DNA of 64,000 nucleotides from Plasmodium brasilianum (taxonomy: Eukaryota; Apicomplexa; Aconoidasida; Haemosporida; Plasmodiidae), in contig NC_090114.1 in NCBI RefSeq assembly GCF_023973825.1, positions 682,001-746,000 of the forward strand, written 5' to 3'. The position numbers and the translations under genes were made by a program. A model generated the notes under the pieces. That model was not told the DNA's origin, ran no database searches, and saw only the letters and a program-made list of their open reading frames with translations. Positions 9,006 to 21,465 of the stretch are shown one piece after another. Each line of letters starts with the position of its first letter. Positions within the stretch are counted from its first letter, which is position 1.

Positions 9006-12000
9006 TTATATATTAGAATCGAATATGGACTTAAGGTGAGATGGGGCTACTCTATATACCCATACATTTCCCTCTCTTCTGTCTAATCGTGATGTTCTTT
9101 GCCGTGCTCTTTTCCTTGTAACTATTAATTCTCGAATATCTTCAATAATTTCTCTATTCAGAGACCAGTAGGAATGTCTTAATGTATGTACATTTGATCC
9201 TAACCACGTTGTATCAATGACATCCACATCTAGCCAATCTCTATTATCACGATAACAGTACGTTGGTTCTATGCCAGTAAAGACTAATAAAGTGTTTCTG
9301 AACATAGGGGGTTGATGCAGTAAATTTTGTGTCTTTTCTTTGTTGGAAATGGATTGGTCATTATCTATAGACTGTTGTTCATTGATATTATTTATGGTCA
9401 TATTTTTTTTTCTTTTATAAAAAAAATGAATAACTTTTCGTAATTTTTGCACAAGCTTTGTTATAAATTCTCTATTTTTCATTTTTTTATTTGAAATATC
9501 AAAATTTTCACAGTCAAAAAAGGAAGATACTAATTTGGACGAATTACCAAGGGGAGAATTACCTTCTTCATTTGACTCATGTAATTCACTTGATTCGCGC
9601 TCCTTAGGTATTTCACGTTTTGTTCCTCTATTATCCACTGGAATGGAGTAGTAGTCCAGTTTATTACTATCAAAAACATAATTTTCAAAACCATTGCATT
9701 TCTTCGAATGATAAACATCATCTTTAGAAACATTTAGATCAAATATATTCTTACCTAGAGATTTTGTACCACTAAATATTTCTGCCCATTTTAATGCTTT
9801 ATCATTCGAATCACAATATATTGAAATAACAGTACAAAAAGACCGAAGGAATACATATTCCTTGTTAACAAAATCGCTTAGGTAATACTCGGGATTCATC
9901 ATAGTTATTGTTATTAACTTCATTTTCATCATATTATTCTTTCCCATTCCACACTCTTCTTCATCAATAGTTGAAAACAATTCGCTCTTTACTATGTCAT
10001 GGAAGGCAAGCAGAAACATCCTCGTCCCCATGCTATGTGTTATTATGTGTATTTGCCTTATACCTGCACGTAGAAAAGAAAAACAAAAAAAGGTTAAGAA
10101 ATAACACATGCAAATGGTAAGAATATACACAGCTGCTTATGAAACATATGAACTCATTTGAACACTTAACGCACAAATGTAACACTGGGTCTGTGCCCTG
10201 AATACGCCTTCAAAAGAGGGGTGTAGACAATTGTGCACAAACGCCGCTATTGCCGCTATTGCCGCTACTGCCGCTATTGCCGCTATTGCCGCTATTGCCG
10301 CTATTGCCGCTATTGCCGCTACTGCCGCTATTGCCGCTATTGCCGCTATTGCCGCTATTGCCGCTACTGCCGCTATTGCCGCTATTGCCGCTATTGCCGC
10401 TATTGTCTCTATGAGAACCATCGCTGTCACCACCATTAGTTACTCACCGTTGTTCCTGAGTGTGTCGAGAAAAGATTTAAACGCTTGGTGCACTTTCTTA
10501 TTTTTGGAATTATCCTTTGCAATGAAGAATTCTAAAATGTTATTTCCTGATGGCCAATTAAATAAAAACAGCTTAATATAATTCGGGAAATTACCAAAAG
10601 ATGCCATTTGTCCTAAAATTTGCAGAGCCTCCAAATGACTTGTGTTATAACCATGTATAAAAATTACTGCTTCTAAACAGCCTGCTAATTCACATTTAAC
10701 CCAACCATCTAAACTCAATTCTTTTATATTATCAATCCATGAATATAAACGTTTATCTACCCCTTTTTTTTTGTTAAAAGTGTTTTTTTTTTTTTTTATA
10801 ATTTTTATTTTGACTTCACTATCTTCAAAATCATTTTTTCTACATTTATTTCCAAACAAATTATAATTTTTCTTATTTATATACCCTGTTATATATAACC
10901 CCCTCTCTGCATCAATTGATATATGAAGATCTGTGTTATATATTATTCCAAAATTTGGCATATGCGGACATAAATTTTGAAGAATAATATTCATGCATTT
11001 TGATTTATATACATTTGTTATCGTATCTGAAAATAGTAATTTTTTCCTGTTTTTTTTTATCTTTAATTTTGGTAATGTTCCTGATAAAGCTTTTGGCAGA
11101 AATGTTCTTTTACTTGGATTTCTTTTTTTTTTTTTCTTTTTTTTTTTTTTTCTCATCCTTAAATTTTTGAGTCTATTTAAATGTAATAGAGTTCCTGTCA
11201 TACTGTAGCCTATGTGTCTCTTTATTTTTCTCTTTTTTTCATTCTCCTGCTCTCCTTTCCTTTCTTCCTCATTTTCATTTTCATTTTCATCTGCATCTGC
11301 ATCTGCATCTACACCTTCACCCTCACACTTGTTTGTATTTATCACCATTGTATTCTTCCCCTCCACCAACGGGTCCCTGAACCCCTTACTGCCGCTGCCA
11401 TTTACGCTTCTATTTACACTTCTATTCATGCCGCCATTCATGCCGCTATGCCTTTCAGCAATCGCCCCTTCACCTCGTTCAGCCCCTTCTGCGCCCTCAT
11501 CCCTTTTATGGTTACTATTCCTGCAAATGCTTTCCTCTGTGAGTACATTATCACCCTTCGCCTCTTCTCCCATGCATTGCTTATTATTTCTCATGTTAAA
11601 TCGGCTTGGTATCACAACATTTCTTTTATTTTTCCCCTCGCATTTTTGCGCCCCCCTTTCTGGGGCCTCCTCACGCCCTTTCGTTTTCCGTTCCATCCCC
11701 GGATATATCTCAGAGCAATTTTCATCTTCTCTCCCCTTTTCTGCAATCAAGTGATGACTTCTGTTTACCGATCCATGATTTATTTCAACTACTCTATTTA
11801 TTTCTTTCGGTTCTATGTAAATATTTTCAAACCTCCCACAAGCGTATTCGTGACTTTTGCTTGATAGTAACTGCACAAGTTTGTCTTGTTCTTTGTCTAC
11901 TGGTTTATCACTCTTGTATGTGTCTGTTTTTCTATTTTTCGAAGATAAAATGGCTTGTTCTTCTCTACTCTCTAGTAGATTCTCTGAAATCCCCCTTTGT

Positions 12001-15000
12001 TGATTCTCTTTTTCGTTGACATTCACATGATTGGCACTACTGGCACTATTGATATTATTGGCACTATTGATATTATTCACATGCTCCACTTTGCTATCAT
12101 GTTTTCCCTTTTCCGATTTTATACTATTCCTGTGAGTATCTAGGTCATTCTCTGTGCAATTATGTATCACGCCTTTTCCTTTAACGACTTTATTACGTAC
12201 TCCTTTATCAAACCGGGACTCCGTCGTATCTTCTACGCGTGTGTTGACGTTCCCGCTGCCTTTCCCGCTGCCATCACTGCTGGCATTGCCACCACTTACA
12301 TGATCACTATTAGTATTACCCTGTCCACGGAGAGCAAACTCTACCACAGGGTTATAAAAACCGGAAGAAGTTTCTCTTGCATCCGTTCCAAAGACACAAC
12401 TTATTCCTTCATTTCTTCTCTCTACATTTTTGTTTAATGCAAACTGTATTTCATTTTCTAAGGAAAAATCATTAAAATCGTAGCTTAAATTATATATATC
12501 ATCATAGTTTAACAGTTCTCCTTTTATTAATGATTCATTGTTCAAAAGAGATGTTTGTATTTTTTCATTAGATGTGAAGGAACTAGGATTTATATTATTA
12601 CTTTTAATACCTTTTTCTTTATTAATCGAACTATCTAATTTTTTTTCAAAATATGTATTATTACCATCGTCTTCATTATAATCATCCGAATCACTATCTT
12701 CTAAAAGTTTTGTATAATTGACTCTTAAAATGTCATTACTAGCTTTATTAACAATCAGATATTCACAACACTCTCTCTTTTCTCTTATTCCATGTTTTTC
12801 ATCGCACTTTTTATGGTTCATATTTCCGTTAGTCAAATTAAGGTCGTAGAATACAACTCTGGGAAAAGTCCTGTAAAAGGCGCCACTCACACAGCACTCT
12901 GTGTCGGCTAGGCCTGCAAGGGGGGAAAAAGGGGTCCACATGAAGTGCGTAAATATAGAAGCGTAAATGCAGTAGCGTAAGTGTGGTAGTGTAAATGTAG
13001 TAGAATATATGCAGTAGCGTAAGTGTAGCAGTGTAAGTGTACCAGCCTACACGTAAACGCGTATATACAGCCATATAAATGTAGCCCATAATTTAAACCG
13101 CTCAATTTAAGCCACTCAATTTAAGCCGCTCAGTTTAAACCGCTCAATTTAAGCTGCTCAGTTTAAACCGCTCAATTTAAGCCGCTCAGTTTAAACCGCT
13201 CAATTTAAGCTGCTCAGTTTAAACCGCTCAATTTAAGCTGCTCAGTTTAAACCGCTCAATTTAAGCTGCTCAGTTTAAACCGCTCAATTTAAGCTGCTCA
13301 GTTTAAACCGCTCAGATTAAACCGCTCCGATTAAGCTGCCTATCTGCACTCACCTATTTCCAGGTCGTTCGGCTCGCAGTTGGTCTTTCCGTATCCTATC
13401 TTTATGCACATAAATCCAGAACCAGTTTTGAAATCTCGACACTTGAAAGGACCGACAGGAATTCCATGAAACCAGTAACCAATTAAAACCTCTCCTTCGA
13501 GGTTAATACCTCTCCAATAACCAAAACCATGGGGTCTCCCTTTGTTGTCTAACTCTCCTATATAAAAAATAATGTAGAAGTTAAAATTTTTTTTTTTTTT
13601 TTCTCCTTTTTTTCTAAAAATGGAGTTGGACATTTTTTTGCTAAAGAATTTCATCAAAAGAGGAGATTTCTCTCTCTTAATAACAATATTATATCCAATG
13701 GCACTTCTCGTGGTACTCTCTAAATCTTCCTTCGATGGTTGATCTTGTTGTTTATATAATGTATTGAACAAGTAACTATTCATTTTGTTCAAATAATATG
13801 CATCAATATTATTTGGTACTCTAAAATGAATCATTTCCTTTTTTACTATAGAATATGAATTTAAAAAAAAGGTGTCTAAATAAAATTTCAACAAATGAGG
13901 GTAAATTAATTTATGGTAAGTAGCATATATAGATACTAACATAATACAAATAGTATATATTATTAAGTTTACTGTGTCCATAAAAAATATATCATATACT
14001 TTTTGTAACTGTAAATTAAAATAATCCTTCTTTTCATATAATTTTGAGTTTTTTACTTCACCTCCTTCTTCTTTTTTCAAATACATAAAATTTGCATATA
14101 TCATTATAGGTATTTGGACAATAAATAAAAACATGAATAATATAGTTAATCTACCAGCTAATAAATAATTCGATGGTATTCCAAGTTTTATTAATAATAT
14201 AATGCATATTATAAGAACAAAATAACATAGAGACTGTATGATTCCATCAATGTCATTTATATTTAAAAATAAATTTGCATTTGTATGACTTGCTATTGTT
14301 AAAACATTCCCTTGTTCATTGGAAATATTAGAAACCGTTAAATTTTTCGATATCTGAGTAATTATTTTTACTATTAATGCGTACAGAATAATGTAACTAG
14401 CGCACTTTAAGGAGCTGTAATTATAAAAAGTTCCCATGTATTTTCTTAACAATTCACGATATTTCATAAATTTTAACGTTTCCCCAAATCCATACACATT
14501 TTTATGAACATGTTCATTTTTTCTTCTCCTCCCTTTAACTAAACTGCTAGTCTGCTCTTCGTACTTACGGAATATGCTCTTTGCACTGTGTCCCCTTATC
14601 CTCGTCCTTGTATTTTTCTTCGTTTTCTCCCCATCTGACACTATCTCTTCTTCTTCTTCCTCCCATTCACCCTTCTCCTCATCCCCAGCTCCTTGTTTAT
14701 TTTTGTCGAATGGACCATAATTATCCTGCCCTATTTTATACGGCCTATTCCCCCCCATATTGTAAATATACTTCATGTAGCCATTTTCCATATTCCTATT
14801 TTTTGCATCCCCATCGGGAATATTTTCCACATTTGCCATATTTGCCATATTTTCCACATTTGCCATATTTTCCACATTTGCCACATTTGCCATATTTGTC
14901 ATATTTTCCACATTTGCCATATTTGTCATATTTGCCATATTTGCCAGATTTACCGTTTTTTCCAATGTTTCACATTTTTCCAATTTTTTCAGTTTTTCCC

Positions 15001-16911
15001 CTTCTTGGGCTTCTCCCCATTTTCGCGCTTTTCCCTTCTTGCCCTTTTGGGTTCGTTCCCTCCTCAGGGAATTGTGATAGTGCTTCCTCCTTCCTACGTC
15101 TTTTCTGAACCTCTTTCCATAACCCACATCATCGCTTGACATTGATAAAGTAATTTCCCCTTTCAGATCGTGTAGTTCACCGTCTTCTACCTTTTCTTCA
15201 TATGATTTATCAAAAATAGTGGAACAATTTTCACATTTTGCATTTTCGAAAAATGCACTTTTCAAATTGTTATTATAACACAAGATATTTTTAAAATCAA
15301 AACCGCTGTACATATAATTGTGTATATTTATCTGCTCCTCCTTTAAATCGCTATTAAACGAAATGCTCTTCCTTACCCTTGATGAGCCCACGACTTTTTT
15401 CTTCGATCCATTCTCTTCATTCCGGTTATTCCAATCATTATTTTCACTTCGTCCTTTTTCGTTTTTTCCTCCCAAATTAGAGAATCTTAATGCCATTTCT
15501 GTTTCCTTTATGTTTTCATCAAGAGAGGCTACTGTTTGATTTTTACTTAGATGTTTACTTATACTGTGACACATATTCCCCTCCTGCTGAAGTGCACTGC
15601 TACTTATATATTCACTTATTTGTCGCATTAAATTCTTACTGTTTTGTTCCTTTATATCTATTACATTTTTCCTGCTTTGTCTTCCTCTAGAGATTGCATT
15701 AACTACACCTTTCGATTCATCGTCTGTTTCCCTTTTGTAATACTGCACCCTAACATTGCTGAAATTTTCTTCATCCTTTTTATGCCTTTCATAATCCATA
15801 CACGACATGCAATTTGTGGTATAAAAAGGCCTAGATACATTCTGTGCATGAAAAAATTTTTTATGTATATTACTCTGAAAAAGCTGATCGCTTTTCTTTT
15901 CAGGGTTCAATCTCCCATATATACAATCATCCAGGGGAGGAGTTTCATCAAAAATGAGTTTCAAAAATTGTTTATTCATTAGATTCATAGGGAAAATGTT
16001 CTTTTTCTTTTTTTTTTTTAAGAGTATTTTATTTTTTAAAATGGATAGCTTCGCCGTAGATATGTCCACTTTGTTTTCAATGCTTCTTACCTTTCCTACC
16101 TTTTCTGTGTCTTCTGTATCTGTATGTATATCTTTTTTTTTTTTTTTTTTTTTTTCTTCACAAAAAAGGTTAAGAAGCGCCTTCGATGGTCATTGTACTC
16201 TTTTGGCGTATTACTCAATTGCTCCTTATCATGCACTTTTGTCCGTACACAGAGGAACATGTTACTTTTGCAGGAGTCCGTGCAATTTCTGCAATTATAA
16301 TTCCTTATAATTTTTGTCGTTTTGTCCCTGGATTTGTAATCTATAACCTGTACTTTCTTTTTTCCTATTTTGCGTATTTTTTTTTTAGTGATTACTACTA
16401 TTTTTCCATCACTTGTATAGTAATTCCTAGTGCATACGTTTAATCTGCTCCATTCTTTTTGTTTTTCCTTCTCTTTCTCCTTCTCCTCTTTTTTCTTATC
16501 TTTTCTTTTCCCTTTTTTTTTACAGCTACCATTCCTATTCTTAATGGAAGAATGCTGCTTAACCCTGTTGTCATAAACACTCTCTCTGCCAGTTATGATC
16601 ATGCTGCTACGTATATTCGATTCATTAACCTGTGAATAGTGTTTTTCTTTCTTACTAAGATATTCACTTTTCAATAACTGTAGACATTTTACTTTGTCCT
16701 TTTTTGTAGCATCTACATTTAGATATTCGAACAGTAATGTATTTACATATGTGTCATTTTTTATTATTTCATTCTTCTCATTTTCAATATAATTTATTCC
16801 ATCTTTTAGTAGTATATTCGCTATATGTTCTTCCTTGAGTATATCAATGTTTTTACAGTTGTACTTGCTGCACTTTAAAACTTCTACAGGATCCCCCCTG
16901 TAGCCGTTCAT
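9006..16911 (-). CDS. large membrane protein with MORN-like motif and DUF900 alpha/beta-hydrolase domain, 3 exons, homopolymer frameshift
   Basis: Exons 16911-13354, 12913-10448 and 10063-9006, about 2,360 residues. Introns have GTGAGT donors and TTGCAG/GTGCAG acceptors, and codons split as G|GC and G|GT. Two frames meet at the A23 tract (16155-16133) in exon 1; one extra A joins them and makes the total a multiple of three. Layout: Lys/Asn-rich N-terminus; NMANVEN-type repeats (14810-14960); four or five membrane helices at about residues 830-1000 (14410-13920); a MORN-like stretch (GELDNKGRPHGFGYW) at about 1115-1165; a disordered segment; then the hydrolase. Its oxyanion-type strand VIFIHGYNTS (about 1935), nucleophile ITHSMG (Ser about 2019, formed across the last intron) and HSYWSLNREI (likely catalytic His) follow the DUF900 pattern. 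Substrate unknown. The membrane segments suggest a membrane-tethered lipase or esterase. Confidence 0.88.
10064..10447 (-). repeat. intron 2 of the DUF900 gene with 9-bp GC-rich array
   Basis: Intron of 384 bases. About 18 tandem copies of GCCGCTATT/GCCGCTACT occupy 10243-10405. The array is markedly GC-richer than the host genome and reads open in several frames (Ala/Ile on plus), but it lies between a GTGAGT donor and a GTGCAG acceptor. Confidence 0.9.
12914..13353 (-). repeat. intron 1 of the DUF900 gene with 28-bp (2 x 14) minisatellite
   Basis: Intron of 440 bases. At about 13095-13335 the units GCTCAATTTAAGCC and GCTCAGTTTAAACC alternate, giving a 28-bp dimer. A looser repeat on GTAGTGTAAATGTA lies at 12960-13045. 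Confidence 0.9.
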
Positions 16912-17051
16912 GATTTATTCTAACCCACTTTTTACACGCTATTTTCCCCTATATATCAGTATATACTGCCGTTTACCCTTTGGTCTAGTCTACCTCCGTT
17001 TGATGCTCGCGCATTACTACTTTTGCGCCTTTTGCCTTTTTGTTTTGTTTT

Positions 17052-17082
<31 letters not shown>

Positions 17083-17603
17083 TTTTTAGCTAATATACTG
17101 GGTGAATCAGCTTTTTTCGTCTTATTTGTTAACCTATTTAGCCTATCTTTTTTTTTTTTTTTGTTCATCTATTTTTCCTGTTTACTTCTTCTTTATTGTG
17201 TTGTTAAGGGGGAAAAGACTGAAACTAATTCTGAGCTAAAATTGCTGTACATATTTTAGTAAAAACTTTTAGGTCAATTTGTGCAGGTAAGTAATAATAC
17301 AAAATAAAAGTGAAAACAAAAAAAGGAAGAAATATGATTTATCTATGGAAAGAATTAATTAAATAAGCATAAAAAAAAAAAAAAAAAAAGAAGAAGAAGA
17401 AGAAGAAGAAGGAAAAATGCAAAAGGCAGACGCCAAACGACAGAACAAAGAATAATATATATGTAGCCTAATATTAATTAGTACTTTTTCTTCTTTCTTT
17501 TTTTTTCCGTAGCATTTACTACGAATGAAACGCAAACATCACTATGAACACAAATAACCTGGGTTGTATCAAATATGCATTAAAAAGGAATAAATAAAAA
17601 TAT

Positions 17604-17640
<37 letters not shown>

Positions 17641-17999
17641 CTAAGCATTGCTTACCACATATGTTCATACATATAAGATTATATGTAATTCTTTCAATAA
17701 AACAAACTTATATATACCCCTTCGCTCTTACGTTAATAATGTAGTAAAAATAGCAGAGATAAGGAAAGAAAAAAGGAAGGTTATTAATGCCTTTTCTTTG
17801 AGTGTTTACATTTATGTGTGTTCCTGTCTGCACATGAACATATATATGCACATACAATTCTATATATGCGAATATTTCTAATTGTAAACAAAACTTAACA
17901 ATAACAAACGTACAAATAGGCTGAGTTCAAAATGGAAATGAAGAAAACAGCAAAACATTAAGAGTAAAGCGAGAAATGAAAGAAAAGTAAAAAAACTCA

Positions 18000-18175
18000 A
18001 ATGGTACAAAAAAATGCAAAAGGTACAAAAAAAATCGAAAAAACACAAAAAAAAGCAAAAAACACAAAAAAAAGTAAAATACTCAAAAAAAAGTAAAATA
18101 CTCAAAAAAAAGTAAAATACGCAAAAAAGGCAAAACACACAATAAAAGCAAATTACGCAAAAAAAGAAAAATATA
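18000..18175. repeat. A-rich tandem array
   Basis: Degenerate units of about 21 bases built on AAAAAAAAGTAAAATACTC and AAAACACAAAAAAAAGCAAA. The minus-strand Phe/Cys-rich frame (17878-18138) is produced by the repeat. Confidence 0.75.
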
Positions 18176-18784
18176 CAAAAACGTTGTAATGCTATTCAAC
18201 TAACACTATCTTAATTTAATCCCAACACAGGTTTAGTTGTATAATGGGATATTCGAAAAAGAGTAAAAAGGACAAGCATGTTGTGGGCAAATATGTACAT
18301 GTACATTTATATATATATATACATATTTATATATATATACATTTATACATACATGTATATATATGTACACACATGATGACTACACATATATTATTTATGC
18401 CATAGAAAGGAAACAAATAAAATGCAAACAAATTTACTTGAAAAAATTATTCTTAATTTGTTTTCTCCTTCATCCTAAAATTGAGGAATGTCTTACAAAG
18501 ATACTGCATTCATAAACAAACAGATATGTAGAAACTTACGCATAGGAAGGCCAATGAATACAAATATATACACATATATGCATACATATATGCATACATT
18601 TATACGTACATACATATATACATATATACATACATATATACATATATACATATACACACATGCACATACCCGTGAGCATATATTTACATAAATATTTTTT
18701 TTTTTCCTAAAAAAAAATATCACTCTCTCTAAGGGCAAAATTGCCTCAAGAAAAATGATATGCTTTTGAACAAAAAAAAAAAAA

Positions 18785-19085
18785 AAGGATAAGGAAAAAG
18801 AAAAGAAGATGAAAAGGAAAAGAAAGTGAAAAGGAAAAGAAAGTGAAAAGGAAAAGAAAATGAAAAGGAAAAGAAAATGAAAAGGAAAAGAAAATGAAAA
18901 GGAAAAGGAAAAGGAAATGAAAAGGAAAAGGAAATGAAAAGGAAAAGGAAAAGAAAAAGGAAAAGAAAAAGGAAAAGAAAAAGGAAAAGGAAAAGGAAAA
19001 AAGGAAAAAAGGAAAAAACTAAAAAAGGAAAGAATGGAAAGTGGAAAAATGGAAAAATAAAAAAATGGAAAAAAGGAAAAATATA
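18785..19085. repeat. purine-rich GGAAAAG/GAAAATGAAAAG array
   Basis: About 300 bases of nearly pure purine on the plus strand, made of GGAAAAG, GAAAATG and GGAAAAA units. The 203-codon minus-strand frame reading Phe/Ser/Pro is an artefact of this polypyrimidine strand. Confidence 0.9.
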
Positions 19086-21465
19086 AGCATAAATATAAAA
19101 ACAAATAGTACTAATAGAAAGTTAAAAATATAAGATTCGAACAGAAAAATAAGGAGTAGAATAAAAAAAAGAAATTTGCAGCTAACGAGAAATGTCAATT
19201 GTGCATAACAACGAATTGTACACGTGGTAGTTGCTTTCTGTTTCAGATTTAAAACTCATAAACGTGGAGGTGCACATGCATACATACATATATACATATA
19301 TACATACATACATAAATATGTATACACGTACTCATACACATACAAACATTCATACAAATATATAAATATATACATATGCTAACATGCGCACTTTAATAAA
19401 TTTTCACTTCACTTAAAACAGAAAAAAAAAAAATATTTAAATTGTATCGGACTTCATTGTTCTACAGTTACAAAATTAAAAGGTTACATTCGGAAAAGTT
19501 CGTGTATTTTTATTTTATTCCCCATATAAGGATTATATGCATATGGGCGTATGTGTATATTTAGGCGTTTATGTACTACTAGAAATATGTACATGAATAT
19601 ACATAAATGTACACGTGATTACAATCATTATTGCTTCGCTTTATACACAACTAAACAAGGCAAAGAGATAACAAAAACATGCTTTGCACACAATTGTAAT
19701 TATGCAAATTTTTGCGTGGAAAAAGGGTTTATTTCCAGTAAAAAATAAAAAAAAAAAATAGAAAAATAAAAAAATAAAAATAAAAGAAGTTAATAAAGTA
19801 AAAGTTGAAATAAAAATATAAAATATAAAATATGAAAACTATACAATATAAAATAAAGTTTAAGATAAACAATGTGTAATGGCACATTGTAGTGCTCAGT
19901 ACAAATTAAAAAGAGTAAATGGAGGATACAATAGTTCATTTTTTTGAGTTACAGAAAATTTCGCATAAATGAATAAATTAATATATATATATAGTATACT
20001 CACCTCTGTATGTGTTTAAGCTAACCACTAACTCACTTCCATAATGATGTAGAGTATTTTAGCTAAAATTTTTTTTTTTTTTGAAGCCGATCTAAATGGA
20101 AATGTTCTACATTATTCAGTTTTGAAATGTTAACAAATGAACAGAAAAAAAAAAAAAAAAAAATAAAATGAAAAAAAAAAAAAAATAAAATGAAATAAAA
20201 AAAAAAAAATAAAATGAAATAAAAAAAAAAAAACAATACAATGCTATAAAAGCTTATTTAACTGTTCGAATTTTATTTTGTTTCACATTGTTCAGCTTTT
20301 CTCTGTTCAGCGTTGTTTTGCTCCACTATGCTCCACTTTATTCTGCCCCACCATATTTTGCTTCACCATTTTCTGCGCCATTTAATTTTTTTTTTGAACG
20401 TCGATCTGTTTTTGCTTTTCTACATAAACATATACAACTATTATTTTTCAAAATAAAGAGTAGGCGCATAAGGTCTTGTTAAAAATGGTTCTTAAGATTA
20501 AAACGTCTCCTTTACGTATCCTATTTTTTACATAGTCAACAGTTCCATCAGTATGCATGTAAGTATACTACCATGCATATATATGCAGCATTTTCTCCTG
20601 TACTTATGCATACATATGCGTATATTTGTGGTAGGAATATGTAATATCCAAAATTCGCACTAAATGAAGTAACTCTTTTTTTTTTTTTTAAATCAAGTTT
20701 AACATTATTTTTGCTTATTTCAAAAAAATTAATAAAAAAAGTTTTACGTATATATATATATGTGTGAAGCATAAAAAAGGATAATAACACAGACATATGA
20801 ATAAGGTAAAAACTGTATACTGGTTACACTGCCAAAGTACGTACGTTCGAAGGGCAGAATTATCCCCTCCCGCACAGGTGTACAAATGTATGCCCCTTTA
20901 TATTCATAAATACATGCGCACGTATATAAATGCACTCGTACATGCATGCATACATACGTGCATATTCGTGTTATAATTTAAAAAAAAAAAAAAAGAGAAA
21001 AATAAAAGATATCGCTTAAAGAGATTCTCTTAAAAATAAAGAAAATGTAATACATGGAAAAAAAAACAACTATCATTAACATTATATTAATGCTGCATGT
21101 ACAATTATGACTATAAATAAAAATGAAACGACACAAGGGTATTTTTTCAAATAACAGAAATGAATTAAATCATTATCTACATAAAAAAAAAAAATTCAAA
21201 ATAATGTGACAAAAAAAAAAGAAAAAAAAAAAAAAAAATTTGAAAACTAATAGATCAGATAAGGATACCCAAGAGAAAAGCATTCCCTCACCAGTTGGCT
21301 TATTCACAAAAATATTGCTATTCTAGCATACTCCTTTTTATTTCCCCCCCCCTCTATGCGAACGCACATAATTACGTGTATGTAAACATGTGTAAGCTCA
21401 TGTGCGGCATTTCACAGGCTCTTCGCCCAAATGGTGTATGCGTTAGAGGCATGACGAGAAATTCC

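Larger units (their letters stand above)
16912..21465. other. long intergenic region between the DUF900 and Sfi1-like genes
   Basis: A 4.5-kb spacer holding the promoter side of the DUF900 gene and the 3' flank of the Sfi1-like gene. It contains poly-T/poly-A tracts (17049-17080, 17371-17389), an AAG microsatellite (17390-17412), TA runs (17606-17638), A-rich arrays (18000-18180, 20140-20235) and the GGAAAAG array below. Small plus- and minus-strand frames here are repeat-derived. I see no gene. Confidence 0.65.

Noticed and set aside
10137..10581. Ala/Ile-rich and Arg/Tyr/Cys-rich frames over the GCCGCTATT array
   Set aside because: They lie within a well-bounded intron of the DUF900 gene.
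18493..19104. 203-codon minus-strand Phe/Ser/Pro frame
   Set aside because: Generated by the purine-rich array; no ordinary protein composition.
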